Positions 8,566 to 16,885 of a DNA stretch of 64,000 nucleotides are shown here, piece after piece. How positions within the stretch are numbered: the first letter of the stretch is position 1; every line of letters starts with the position of its first letter. A program made the translations under genes and the position numbers. The notes beneath the pieces were generated by a model, which had not been told where the DNA came from, ran no database searches, and saw only the letters and a program-made list of their open reading frames with translations. This DNA is from Nodosilinea nodulosa PCC 7104 (GTDB taxonomy: Bacteria > Cyanobacteriota > Cyanobacteriia > Phormidesmidales > Phormidesmidaceae). The stretch covers positions 5,648,360-5,712,359 of the forward strand of contig NZ_JH976537.1 in NCBI RefSeq assembly GCF_000309385.1, in the 5' to 3' direction.

Positions 8566-8973
8566 ATGACCCAAAGAGTCAGATGGGCCATCGCTATATT
8601 GATGGCAGCAACGCTTTTCCGGGTTCAAACAGTCCTTTTCCTTCCCACAGTGGAAATGTTCGGCGGTCCTGCTCCAGATGGTTGGTTTGGTCCGTGGCTA
8701 AGCGATGCCATCCTCGGCTTCCTCTTGCCGGTAATGCTCTTCCTGTTTTGGACGTGGCGCGGAATCCGGGTCTGGGGCATGCTGGTGGGCTATAACGCTG
8801 TCGGAGCCTTTGACTATTCCCAAGGTCTGATCACGCAATATATCAGCCCAATGCCAGCAGAGATGGCTTCGCCCGCAACCGTCTATGGTGGCATTGGCAT
8901 CTTTGTGGTGTTGCAGCTGATCGCGCTCTGGCTGCTGTTCCGCCGCGATGTTGTCGCCCATTTCAAAACGTGA
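8566..8973 (+). CDS. Small membrane protein, unknown function
   Basis: The 135-residue protein has four hydrophobic spans (WAIAILMAATLFRVQTVLFL, WLSDAILGFLLPVMLFLFW, VWGMLVGYNAVGAF, GIGIFVVLQLIALWLLF). A short loop carries FDYSQGLITQYISPMP. No recognised domain. It lies in a run of small membrane genes on the same strand. Confidence 0.7.
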   Translation: MTQRVRWAIAILMAATLFRVQTVLFLPTVEMFGGPAPDGWFGPWLSDAILGFLLPVMLFLFWTWRGIRVWGMLVGYNAVGAFDYSQGLITQYISPMPAEMASPATVYGGIGIFVVLQLIALWLLFRRDVVAHFKT

Positions 8974-9115
8974 GTTCAGAGGGCAGGCGGTGTCAACAAT
9001 CGGTGCAATCATCGCGTTTTTTCTGATGAGAGCAGAAGATCAGTTGGCAATACTTTTTAGCGCAAGGGAATCTGAAAATTATTACGTCGATACCACAGGG
9101 AATTAATTCAAGACT

Positions 9116-9808
9116 ATGGATTTCAAAACCGCTTTGATTGTTGGTGCAGGCAATGGACTCAGCGCATCGATAGCACGCCTTTTTTCTGAAAACGGTATGA
9201 CGATAGGATTAGCCGCTCAAAATACTGAAAAGTTGACGCCTCTTTGCGATCAGATTAAGGCACAGGCTTTTCAGTGCGATGCCTCGCAGCAAAATGAGGT
9301 TGAGCAGCTTTTTGCTGACTTTGACAATCGCCTTGGCTCGCCTGATGTAGTGGTTTACAATCCTAGCTACCGCACCCAGGGATCTCTGGTTGATTTGAAG
9401 CCTGCCGATGTTGAAAGAACATTGGCCGTCACAGCCTTCGGCGGTTTTCTCGTAGGCCAGCAGGCCGTGAAGCGAATGCTAGAAAAGGGGCATGGGGCAG
9501 TTTTATTCACAGGTGCTTCTGCGAGTGTAAAAGGCTATGCGCTTTCTGCGCCTTTCGCGATGGGTAAGTTTGCCCTGCGCGGGCTGGCTCAAAGTATGGC
9601 CAGAGAACTAGCGCCGAAGAATATTCATGTGGCCCATTTTATTATTGATGGGAGCATTGCCTCGCATCACCGACCGCAGCCTGAGGATAAGCCGGACAGT
9701 TTTTTAGAACCGGATGCGATCGCACAAACCTATCTAAACACCTTAATGCAGCACCGCAGCGCTTGGACATGGGAAATAGAGCTACGTCCCTGGGTCGAAC
9801 GGTTTTGA
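9116..9808 (+). CDS. Atypical SDR-family protein lacking the catalytic Tyr
   Basis: The 230-residue protein keeps a Rossmann-type start (ALIVGAGNGLSASIA) and the SDR lysine, but the YxxxK motif reads FAMGK: Phe147 replaces the usual Tyr while Lys151 remains. The preceding serine region is FTGASAS. A set of bacterial SDR homologues shows the same Phe, so this is probably a subfamily trait rather than a mutation. NAD(P) binding is likely; reductase activity by the classical mechanism is doubtful. Confidence 0.85.
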   Translation: MDFKTALIVGAGNGLSASIARLFSENGMTIGLAAQNTEKLTPLCDQIKAQAFQCDASQQNEVEQLFADFDNRLGSPDVVVYNPSYRTQGSLVDLKPADVERTLAVTAFGGFLVGQQAVKRMLEKGHGAVLFTGASASVKGYALSAPFAMGKFALRGLAQSMARELAPKNIHVAHFIIDGSIASHHRPQPEDKPDSFLEPDAIAQTYLNTLMQHRSAWTWEIELRPWVERF

Positions 9809-9870
9809 GCCGAGTTATCTGTTCTCCTGCCCTATATGAATCTTACCCTCAGCTTGGAGGCTCAAAAAAG

Positions 9871-10320
9871 ATGCAAAACATAGTAGCCATTGTCGCTATT
9901 ATTGCCACCGCTGCTTTTGCTGGCAACATGATTAATATCGGCATGAGCTATGCGAGATATTGGCAATTCATTGATCCAATTGCCTTTATGGAAGATTTTA
10001 AGGTGAAGTTTCCGCTGCTTTTACCCCCTACGGCAGCTACTCTCTTGCCTGCCTTGATTGCAACCCTGTTGGCTGTTGTCTTCAATTGGAATACCCCTGC
10101 AACTCGATCACTGTGGCTGGTTTCTTTATTTGGATTATTGATTACCGTAGCCATTACGCTAATTTACCATTTGCCTAACAACCTGGCTTTCATGGACTTG
10201 AAGTATAGCGCGACAAAAGCAGCCAGCCGATTGCAAATTTGGGTGTTACTGCATTGGGTGCGAGTGGTGGTGGCGATCGCCGCCGCCGTCTTTGCAATTT
10301 TAGGTTTCAAAAAGTCGTGA
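9871..10320 (+). CDS. DUF1772-like membrane protein
   Basis: The ATG at 9871 is chosen over an in-frame upstream codon inside the SDR gene because GGAGG at 9856-9860 precedes it. The 149-residue protein has four spans and the DUF1772 signature LQIWVLLHWVRVVVAIAAAVFAIL. It is a distant paralogue of the gene at 7731. Function is unknown; the setting between two NAD(P)-type enzymes hints at redox or quinone-related chemistry. Confidence 0.8.
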   Translation: MQNIVAIVAIIATAAFAGNMINIGMSYARYWQFIDPIAFMEDFKVKFPLLLPPTAATLLPALIATLLAVVFNWNTPATRSLWLVSLFGLLITVAITLIYHLPNNLAFMDLKYSATKAASRLQIWVLLHWVRVVVAIAAAVFAILGFKKS

Positions 10321-10353
10321 CATGAATAGAGTTGAATTCAAAGGGTATTGCTC

Positions 10354-11271
10354 ATGAAAAAAGTCGTCGTTTGCGGAGCCAGCGGATTGGTTGGCACCAG
10401 GCTGGTTCAGCTGCTCCATGAAAAGTCTTGTCCGTTAGTGCTCGTGGGAAGAACCCCTCAGCGGCTTAAACAAAAATTTCCATTTGCAGCAGATTGCTAT
10501 TCCTGGGAGGAATTTTCGGCATCCCCAGCTCAAGAGTTAGGTGTCATCATCAACCTTTCGGGTGCCAGTGTCGGTGAACAATCGTGGTCGGATGCCTATA
10601 AGCAAGTCATGACTGATAGCCGTCTAAATGCGACCAAAATCTGCGTAGAGGTCTGTAAACAGAATCCAGATATCCGTCTGATTAATGCGTCAGCAGTCAG
10701 TGCCTACGGGTTTTATGACCATGACCACGAGGCGTTTTCAGAAGCTGACCGCGATCGCAGAACAGGCACTTGCTTTTTGCAGGAGATGATTGACCAATGG
10801 GAGCAGGCAACGGAGCCAGCCGTGGAAGTGGGTAATCGGGTGGCGCTGCTGCGAATCGGATTCGTACTTGACGGCGATGGGGGGGCTCTGCCGACAATGG
10901 CAGCTCCGTTTCGTTATTTCCTGGGGGGAAAATCTGGCACGGGGAAGCAAATCATGTCGTGGGTCAGTTTGCGCGATCTGGTGGCCGCCATCGAGTTCAT
11001 TTTTGACCATCCCGACCTCAACGGCCCTATCAACATTGTTTCGCCAGGGGCCTGTAGCAATCGAGTTTTTGCCCAAAGCCTGGGCAAAGCGTTGGGCAGA
11101 CCAAGTTTTGTCCCTGCACCCGCTTTCTTGATCAAAGCGCTGATGGGGCAACTAGGGCAAGAACTGGTTCTGACGGGGCAGCGCGTCTCACCACGCAAAC
11201 TGCTAGAGGCAGGCTTTGTCTTCCAAGATCAAGACATCGAACAGTGCCTGAGAGAAATTTACAGCCGTTAG
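10354..11271 (+). CDS. TIGR01777-type epimerase (SDR-extended, YfcH-like)
   Basis: The 305-residue protein starts MKKVVVCGASGLVGTRLVQLL (GxxGxxG nucleotide-binding motif). It contains INLSGASVGEQSW, INASAVSAYGFYD, VALLRIGFVL and the C-terminal DUF1731-like segment (VSPRKLLEAGFVFQDQDIEQCL) that defines the TIGR01777 group. An alternative TTG two codons upstream is less likely. Cellular substrate unknown. Downstream of a DUF1772-like gene with a 33-bp gap. Confidence 0.9.
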   Translation: MKKVVVCGASGLVGTRLVQLLHEKSCPLVLVGRTPQRLKQKFPFAADCYSWEEFSASPAQELGVIINLSGASVGEQSWSDAYKQVMTDSRLNATKICVEVCKQNPDIRLINASAVSAYGFYDHDHEAFSEADRDRRTGTCFLQEMIDQWEQATEPAVEVGNRVALLRIGFVLDGDGGALPTMAAPFRYFLGGKSGTGKQIMSWVSLRDLVAAIEFIFDHPDLNGPINIVSPGACSNRVFAQSLGKALGRPSFVPAPAFLIKALMGQLGQELVLTGQRVSPRKLLEAGFVFQDQDIEQCLREIYSR

Positions 11272-11374
11272 ATAGGGATGGCTCGATGGAGATTGTGTGC
11301 TGCCTCTCTATAGATTTCACCGTCTAGTGGTTCACATCATTCGAGAAACCGGCATTTGATTTGGGAGTAAATGC

Positions 11375-11767
11375 ATGAATTCTGCCTATGGAAGGTTATG
11401 TGGTATTACCGGTGGATCACTGATATTACTTGGTTTTACCCTACTTACCGTGATGCTGGTTTTCTTGGGCACGGGTCAGTCACCCATTCCAGTGGATGGC
11501 GTAGGGTATTACTTTGTGGCATTTACGGGCTCTGTGCTAATGGCCTGGGGGCTGAGTCTACGTGTAGCCTCTCGGGACATGGATCTGGCGCGTGTCCTCG
11601 CCCCTGCTAATGCCATGGGTATGGCGTTAATGGCGTTCTATCGATTGGTGATTGTGTTCAGCAGTGCTGATGTCAGAGCATGGATTGGCTTTCTTCCGAT
11701 GGGTGAAGCCTTTCTTTTTGGTGGTTTAGCCATTGCCTTTTGGTGGGGACGCCCAAAGCCTGTTTAG
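11375..11767 (+). CDS. Small membrane protein, unknown function
   Basis: The 130-residue protein has four spans (GSLILLGFTLLTVMLVFLG, YYFVAFTGSVLMAWGLSL, ALMAFYRLVIVFS, AFLFGGLAIAFWWG). The overlapping out-of-frame ATG at 11371 opens a 79-aa shadow. A purine-rich GGGAGT lies upstream. No domain is recognised. Confidence 0.7.
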   Translation: MNSAYGRLCGITGGSLILLGFTLLTVMLVFLGTGQSPIPVDGVGYYFVAFTGSVLMAWGLSLRVASRDMDLARVLAPANAMGMALMAFYRLVIVFSSADVRAWIGFLPMGEAFLFGGLAIAFWWGRPKPV

Positions 11768-11888
11768 AGCTGAGCGTGAAGCTACCTAACGGTCGCAATC
11801 ACCGGACACAGATAACTTTTGCAACCAACCAACTGAACTGTTCCGGTGCATTGCGATTGTTATACAGCGATCGCTGAATCACTTTTGT

Positions 11889-12293
11889 TCAATGATCATT
11901 ACCAGCATATATCCACATTGGTTCTGTTTTCCCAGCCCTTGTAAACCCACATTTCTCGTAAAATGAAATCGCCTCACTGTCAGCTACAAGCATGTGCATG
12001 TGCATTTGTTCGTATCTCTTCTTTAAGATTTCCATGATTCTTTTGCCAATGCCTTGACCTTGATAATCTGGATGAACTAACAGATGGGGATAATACACGA
12101 CTAAAAACCCATCTGAAATTGCATTGCCAATGCCCACAAGCCTTTCGCCATTCCACGCCGAGACAAGGGCATGAGAGTTAAGTAACGCTTGATACAATGC
12201 CTGGGGTTTTTGTGCTGAAGACCAACCATTCAACTCGTATATGGGGAGAATCTGCTCGATCGCAATATCTCGCTGCTCAGAAAAAGTAATCAT
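11889..12293 (-). CDS. GNAT-family N-acetyltransferase
   Basis: The 134-residue protein carries the acetyl-CoA motif A QGQGIGKRIMEIL preceded by LLVHPDYQ, and the motif B region EAISFYEKCGFTRAGKTEPMWIY. Length is right for a single-domain GNAT; the acceptor is unknown. It follows the ABM monooxygenase gene by two bases on the minus strand and they are probably co-transcribed. Confidence 0.9.
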   Translation of the reverse strand: MITFSEQRDIAIEQILPIYELNGWSSAQKPQALYQALLNSHALVSAWNGERLVGIGNAISDGFLVVYYPHLLVHPDYQGQGIGKRIMEILKKRYEQMHMHMLVADSEAISFYEKCGFTRAGKTEPMWIYAGNDH

Positions 12294-12295
12294 GT

Positions 12296-12604
12296 CTAGT
12301 GGGATTGACCTACAACTTCGTAATGTACGACTCTTGGTTCAAACTCTAGTAGGAAATCTTCGTCTTCCGAGTAATATTTCGCAACTTCTACATCCTGACC
12401 AGCGAAACCTTGAATGACTTCCATACTTTCCCAAAACGAGAGGGTAATGAAGTGCGTTACCTCTCCTTCAGGATGTTCAAGAATGTAGACACCGACATTC
12501 CCCTCTACCGATTGATAATCAGGGATAGCCCGTGTGTTCAAAAATTCTCGGTATGCTTTGGCTTTAGAGGTTGGTACTCTACCATGCCAGATTCTTGAGA
12601 TCAT
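12296..12604 (-). CDS. Antibiotic biosynthesis monooxygenase (ABM)-domain protein
   Basis: The 102-residue protein starts MISRIWHGRVPTSKAKAYREFL and shows the ABM ferredoxin-like pattern with ITLSFWESMEVIQGFAG and a charged tail FEPRVVHYEVV. Family members are small dimeric haem- or quinone-acting enzymes or simple binding proteins. First gene of a two-gene unit with the GNAT. Confidence 0.8.
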   Translation of the reverse strand: MISRIWHGRVPTSKAKAYREFLNTRAIPDYQSVEGNVGVYILEHPEGEVTHFITLSFWESMEVIQGFAGQDVEVAKYYSEDEDFLLEFEPRVVHYEVVGQSH

Positions 12605-12739
12605 CTTTTTCCAGGATTCAATGAAACTTATACTAATTCAGTTCGATCAAAACATCCTTAAAGCTGCCGGACTTACTAACCACCTACAGGGAATGCTCCC
12701 ATCGACAAGTGAAGCTGTATACAGCGGTTCCCGGGTGGG

Positions 12740-12945
12740 TGAGGTACAGATTTTTATCTGAGATTCCTGCGTGGCAAGGGTTTCAGAGCTTGTGCTGTAC
12801 CTTATGGGATCAAGAAACGCTGTAACTCGTAATTAGAGGGAAAATTTCTGCCTAATACCCCCACGCGGGATCTTAGATAGAAATCTGTCTGCCTCAACAC
12901 CCCCATAGAGATCTTATGCGAGAAATTTCAGTATAAATCCCTGGC
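12740..12945. repeat. Non-coding stretch with degenerate repeats
   Basis: No gene is supported between 12605 and 12958. AGGTACAG near 12741 and CTGTACCT near 12796 form an 8-bp inverted pair. Two imperfect copies of a unit with the core CCCCCA then GATCTTA then GAAAT follow at about 12856-12890 and 12899-12930. The look is of old mobile-element ends. Confidence 0.4.
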
Positions 12946-12958
12946 GTCTAGGGGGCAG

Positions 12959-13096
12959 ATAACTGAAGATGCCCTTCTGGCAAGTACAGAGTTATTTGTG
13001 GATAGTTCAGCTCCACTAAGGCGCTTGCTTGACCAGGTGCGCGATGCGATTCAGTTGAAACATTATTCTGACCGGACGGAGCAGTCCGATGTTTAG
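12959..13096 (+). pseudogene. N-terminal fragment of an integron-type tyrosine recombinase
   Basis: The frame reads ...LRRLLDQVRDAIQLKHYSDR then TEQSDV and a TAG. This closely matches the N-terminal SAM-like domain of IntI-type integrases, in which that helix is followed by a Tyr and WI; here a stop replaces them. No start codon with a ribosome site and no catalytic R-H-R-Y domain follows before the next gene at 13381, so only a relic remains. Confidence 0.65.
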
Positions 13097-13380
13097 TGAA
13101 ACGCCTGTGGCAGAACCATGAGTCGGTTGCAAAGGGAGACATCCAGTGAAATAACTCTGAGTCCTGGAGTAGCTGCCCGCGCCGCAACCAGCATCCCAAT
13201 CTCCCTCGGCAGCTCTTTCGTGAAAAGTTCCAAAGTTTGTCCAACGCAGAGTAGGACAATTTCTCCCCGGCTGCATCAGCGCAAGCCAGCTCGGCTAGCT
13301 GCGCGCGCAGGCAACTACTCGATTATTTTTAACGCATTACATTCATAGCAATCTGCCCACCTTTTTGAATTCACCCCCAT

Positions 13381-14418
13381 TTAGGGATCGATCCTTAACA
13401 CATCGTCGCTGGCTGCAGGGAGTTCAAACATCATGCCGTCTTCGGTGAGCACGGTACCTTTGGGCAGCTCCCGCGAGAAGATCTTCTTGAATAGAGCATT
13501 CTGAGGCGGTGGCACCAGATGGTAAAGGGCAAGCTGCTGCACCCCACTCTGTTCAACTAAATCTGAAAGGTCGCTCGTGTGTGCATGATAATTCTGAAAT
13601 TCATGCAAAATCTTCCCAAATCGCGTCCCTGCTGAGGCCTGCTCAAGCGTCTCGATAATCGGCAGCGACAAACTGTCTTGAAGTAATAAGTCTGCCCCGG
13701 CAGCGGCCTCGATGAGGCCCGGTGTAATGGTTGTATCGCCACTAATGACTACGGATCTGCCCCGATAATCGAATCGATAACCCACCGCAGGGCGGATTGG
13801 ATCATGATTCACCAGGAAGCTGGTGATGGACAGAGCTCCCATCTCAAGCACCGTGCCGACCTCCATCAATTGAGCCTGCATCACCCCAAGCTCGGGAGGT
13901 AAAAGCTCCTCGCCATGATGGGCCACCCGATAGGTTGAGTCGAGCCGATAAGCGGTATTCAGGCCATCGACCACCTCCGACACGCCATCAGGACCATATA
14001 CGGTCATCGGCTTGGGCCTCCCAGCTACCCAGGAATTAAGGTTGAATTCAGGCAGCGCAGCGATATGGTCGGAATGAAAGTGGGTCAGGAAGACCGCTTC
14101 GAGGCGCTCTAGCGGCAAGCGCCCAAGGGTAGCAACCTGAGCGGAGCCAGCACCGGCATCAACTAAATACAGTGATTCTCCAGCGAGAACGGCAATACAG
14201 GCCTGAGCCCGCCCACGGGCGGGCATTGGGGACGAGGTACCACAAAGAAAGACCTTAAGCCCCTCATAGCTATCCATGCTGGCAGGACGTGCCATCTCTG
14301 CGGTCACGGCTTTTTCGAGCATCCAGTCCTGGGCTGTCTCCGAATTCCAGGCCCAAATTCCGAAGGCGATGATTATGACAATCAGGCTAGCGAGAAATCC
14401 GAGGGCTTGTTTCATCAT
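13381..14418 (-). CDS. Membrane-anchored metallo-beta-lactamase-fold hydrolase
   Basis: The 345-residue protein has an N-terminal signal anchor (LGFLASLIVIIIAFGIWAW) and the metal motif HFHSDH (H113, H115, D117, H118). Further ligands are likely in LVNHDP and ISGDTT. The layout (GTSSPMPARGRAQ at the start of the fold, VFLTHFHSDHIAALPEF) is that of the RNase Z/AtsA-like branch, but the membrane anchor argues for a periplasmic or membrane-associated hydrolase. It lies 26 bp downstream of the Coq4-like gene on the same strand. Confidence 0.85.
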   Translation of the reverse strand: MMKQALGFLASLIVIIIAFGIWAWNSETAQDWMLEKAVTAEMARPASMDSYEGLKVFLCGTSSPMPARGRAQACIAVLAGESLYLVDAGAGSAQVATLGRLPLERLEAVFLTHFHSDHIAALPEFNLNSWVAGRPKPMTVYGPDGVSEVVDGLNTAYRLDSTYRVAHHGEELLPPELGVMQAQLMEVGTVLEMGALSITSFLVNHDPIRPAVGYRFDYRGRSVVISGDTTITPGLIEAAAGADLLLQDSLSLPIIETLEQASAGTRFGKILHEFQNYHAHTSDLSDLVEQSGVQQLALYHLVPPPQNALFKKIFSRELPKGTVLTEDGMMFELPAASDDVLRIDP

Positions 14419-14444
14419 TTTGAGTTGAACGACTCATTGTCTCC

Positions 14445-14978
14445 TTAAATTCCAAAGTCTGCTTGCACCTCGACAAGCGATCGCGCCCACAGCTTCTCCG
14501 GTTGCCAGGTATCAGGATCGAAGTGGGCGTTGCGACCCCGGTGATAGGCCGTGAGTAAGCGAGATCGCACCGCCGCATGACTGAGCGCCGGGATCTGTTG
14601 CCGCCGTTGCCGCTGAATGCCCCGCAGAGCTCCCAGCCCAATGAGCATGTTCGCTAACCGAAACTTGGCCCCGAGTAAAAATGCCTGCACTTCCGCTTCA
14701 CCTACGGGGTCGATGTCATAGCCGGTTAAGACATGAATGCCGTCGTGGAGTTGTTGGCGGCGTGGCCCTCGGACGAACGGGGAAAGACTATTGGCATCAA
14801 GGTGTTCCGCCCAGGCATGGCCGAGGGTGCCGGGGGGGAGCGATCGCAAATAGTCCATTTCCACAATCGGCGGCACGTTGAGATCGAGGCGATCAGTAAC
14901 CCAGCCCAACACTTGCAAAAAGCGATCGACTCGCTGGGTCTGCATCTTTTCTACGGACGATACGGAAGAGGTGTTCAT
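14445..14978 (-). CDS. Coq4-family protein
   Basis: The 177-residue protein carries the exact Coq4 metal motif HDxxHx11E (H78, D79, H82, E94 in LHDGIHVLTGYDIDPVGE). Coq4 acts in the C1 steps of ubiquinone synthesis in eukaryotes and many bacteria. Cyanobacteria make plastoquinone instead, so the substrate here is open. The product is soluble without a signal peptide. It is upstream of and probably co-transcribed with the MBL-fold hydrolase. Confidence 0.85.
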   Translation of the reverse strand: MNTSSVSSVEKMQTQRVDRFLQVLGWVTDRLDLNVPPIVEMDYLRSLPPGTLGHAWAEHLDANSLSPFVRGPRRQQLHDGIHVLTGYDIDPVGEAEVQAFLLGAKFRLANMLIGLGALRGIQRQRRQQIPALSHAAVRSRLLTAYHRGRNAHFDPDTWQPEKLWARSLVEVQADFGI

Positions 14979-15065
14979 GGGATTTCTGTGTGATTACAAC
15001 GTCAGCAAATGTGGTCATTCAGAGGGAAGGAGGCGGTCGAATCCTCGGGTTCTGTCTCAGTTTTG

Positions 15066-15491
15066 TTAACGACGACGGTTTTGGCGACGTTGTTGACGAG
15101 TTGGTTGTTGACGATTTTCTTGTAGTTCCGCCAGTTGTTCGTCAGTGAGTACTTCACGCAAATCGGCTTGGGTGTCTTGCAGCACCTTGCGGAGGTCTCC
15201 CCTTTGACTAGTCGTCAGGTTGTCGATCGCCTGGACGGCTGCTCGCACATCTTGCAATTCTCGGTACGCTGCCTGAAATTGTTCCTGTTGCTCGTCGGTC
15301 AGGATGCCGTCTAAATCGCCGCTCAGGTCTTGAAAAATGTCCTGCACGGCTGCCTGCTGGTCGTCACTCAGTTCGAGTTCCTCAAGCAAGGGATACACTT
15401 GAGCGTTGGCAGCAGTTAGGGTGAGCGGAGCCATCATCAACGTTGCGGTAGCGGCAAGGCTGATCAGTCCGAGATGAAAGAAGCGTTGCAT
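15066..15491 (-). CDS. Spy/CpxP-like periplasmic protein
   Basis: The 141-residue protein has a signal peptide (MQRFFHLGLISLAATATLMM...TAANAQ, cleavage near ANA-Q). Two repeats of a helical LTDEQ motif follow (ILTDEQQEQFQAAYREL and VLTDEQLAELQENRQQ), which resemble the LTxxQ motifs of Spy and CpxP. The tail is rich in Arg and Gln. Such proteins are envelope chaperones or stress adaptors. It is divergent from a two-component system, suggesting that system controls it. Confidence 0.8.
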   Translation of the reverse strand: MQRFFHLGLISLAATATLMMAPLTLTAANAQVYPLLEELELSDDQQAAVQDIFQDLSGDLDGILTDEQQEQFQAAYRELQDVRAAVQAIDNLTTSQRGDLRKVLQDTQADLREVLTDEQLAELQENRQQPTRQQRRQNRRR

Positions 15492-15581
15492 GGTTTTGTC
15501 TCCCAGTGAGTCGTGAACTCTAACGCTCTCAATTTAGCCAGGAGACAACGCTAAATATTGGCTAGGAGGTCATGTCGTGCC

Positions 15582-15597
15582 CATGACTTTGGTCATG
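15582..15597. promoter_or_regulatory. Palindrome in the spy-like/histidine kinase divergent promoter
   Basis: CATGAC TTTG GTCATG (6-bp arms, 4-bp loop) sits between the two divergent genes and is a candidate response-regulator site. Its position just before the ATG at 15602 favours the later kinase start at 15653. Confidence 0.35.
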
Positions 15598-15652
15598 TTC
15601 TATGCAGACTGAAGTGGGGTTAGATAGAACATGCCCACCGTTAAGTCTTTTC

Positions 15653-16885
15653 ATGCCGTCGATTCGCACCATTCGCCTGGATAATCATCCGTTTCCGTTT
15701 TTGTTGTACGGAGAATGGATGCTAGTGGCGATCGCTTTAATCAGCGAATTTTCTCCCAGTGTGCTGCCCCGCAGCGGTGGGTTTCCCGTCTTGGCCCTGC
15801 TGACAATTCTAGGATTCGGAGCCTTGGGCCTTTGGTTGCCGACGAGGCCATTGGGACTGAAAATCGGCCATGTCGCTCTACAGTTTGGCCTGTTAGTTAT
15901 TGCCGCCTGCTCAAGTGCCGTTGGCCTGCGGCTGTTTCCGCTGCTGCAAGTCGTCTTGGTCATGCGGAGTTGCCTGATGTTTGGCCTTTGGGGTCGCTTG
16001 CTGGTGACCGGTGCCACGTTTATCTTCTTTTTCAGTGTGGTGCAGCGTCGGTTGGCGACTTTAGAGCAGGCCTTTCCCTTGCGCTCCAGTGGACGACTGG
16101 TCACGCAACTCATCGGTGTGCGGCTCAGTCTGATGGTGATGTTTTTGGTGCTGCTGGTGTTTTTGCTGCTGTTTATGAATGCGCTCTTGTCGGAGCGGCA
16201 ACGGCGAGAAGAATTACGACTAGCCAATCAAAGACTCCGCGAATCAGCAGCACAAATTGAAAAGCTAGCCATGAATCAGGAGCGCACCCGGATTGCGAGA
16301 GAAATCCATGATTCGTTGGGACATGCTTTAACGGGGCTAAACATTCAGCTAGAGGGAGCCTTAAAGCTGTGGGACGCCAATCCTGACCAGGCCAGAACCT
16401 TTGTGGCGCAGGCCAAAGAGATGGGATCGACGGCCCTCAACGAAGCACGGCAGGCCGTAACGACCCTGCGGCAAACGCCTTTGGCCCAGCAGGATTTAGC
16501 TGAGGCGATCGCGCCCCTCACTCAACGACTCCAGCAGGTTACGGGGGTTACCCCCAATGTGTCGGTGGACTCTCCCCCCCTACCCGAATCTTTGAAGCTA
16601 ACGGTCTATCGTCTTGTGCAGGAAGCCGTCACCAACATTTGCAAGTATGCTCAGGCCAGTGAAGTTAGCATCGCGATTCAGGCGTTGCCAGACGTATCAC
16701 GATTGCACATTACCGTGCAAGACAACGGCCTGGGCTTCAATCCTCAGGAAAACACAACAGGGTTTGGTCTGCGTGGCATTCAAGAACGAGCCCAGGCGGA
16801 AGGGGGACAAGTGCAGTTAACTACCGCTCCCGGCCAGGGCTGCACGGTACAAGTTTGGTTACCTTTACCTTCGGAGGTAGCATGA
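15653..16885 (+). CDS. Sensor histidine kinase, HisKA_3 (NarL/DesK-type)
   Basis: The 410-residue kinase has about five membrane spans in its first 180 residues with almost no periplasmic domain, then a short coiled coil. The dimerisation/phosphoacceptor helix is RTRIAREIHDSLGH (H219). The HATPase shows an N box (QEAVTNICKYA), G1 (DNGLGF) and G2 (GFGLRGI). An in-frame ATG at 15602 would add 17 residues and cannot be excluded. The stop overlaps the response regulator start (ATGA at 16882), marking a coupled two-component pair. Confidence 0.9.
   Translation: MPSIRTIRLDNHPFPFLLYGEWMLVAIALISEFSPSVLPRSGGFPVLALLTILGFGALGLWLPTRPLGLKIGHVALQFGLLVIAACSSAVGLRLFPLLQVVLVMRSCLMFGLWGRLLVTGATFIFFFSVVQRRLATLEQAFPLRSSGRLVTQLIGVRLSLMVMFLVLLVFLLLFMNALLSERQRREELRLANQRLRESAAQIEKLAMNQERTRIAREIHDSLGHALTGLNIQLEGALKLWDANPDQARTFVAQAKEMGSTALNEARQAVTTLRQTPLAQQDLAEAIAPLTQRLQQVTGVTPNVSVDSPPLPESLKLTVYRLVQEAVTNICKYAQASEVSIAIQALPDVSRLHITVQDNGLGFNPQENTTGFGLRGIQERAQAEGGQVQLTTAPGQGCTVQVWLPLPSEVA

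Noticed and set aside
13016-13276. Minus-strand frames of 86-103 codons over the integrase relic
   Set aside because: Composition looks like a shadow; the plus strand holds a recognisable protein fragment in this place.
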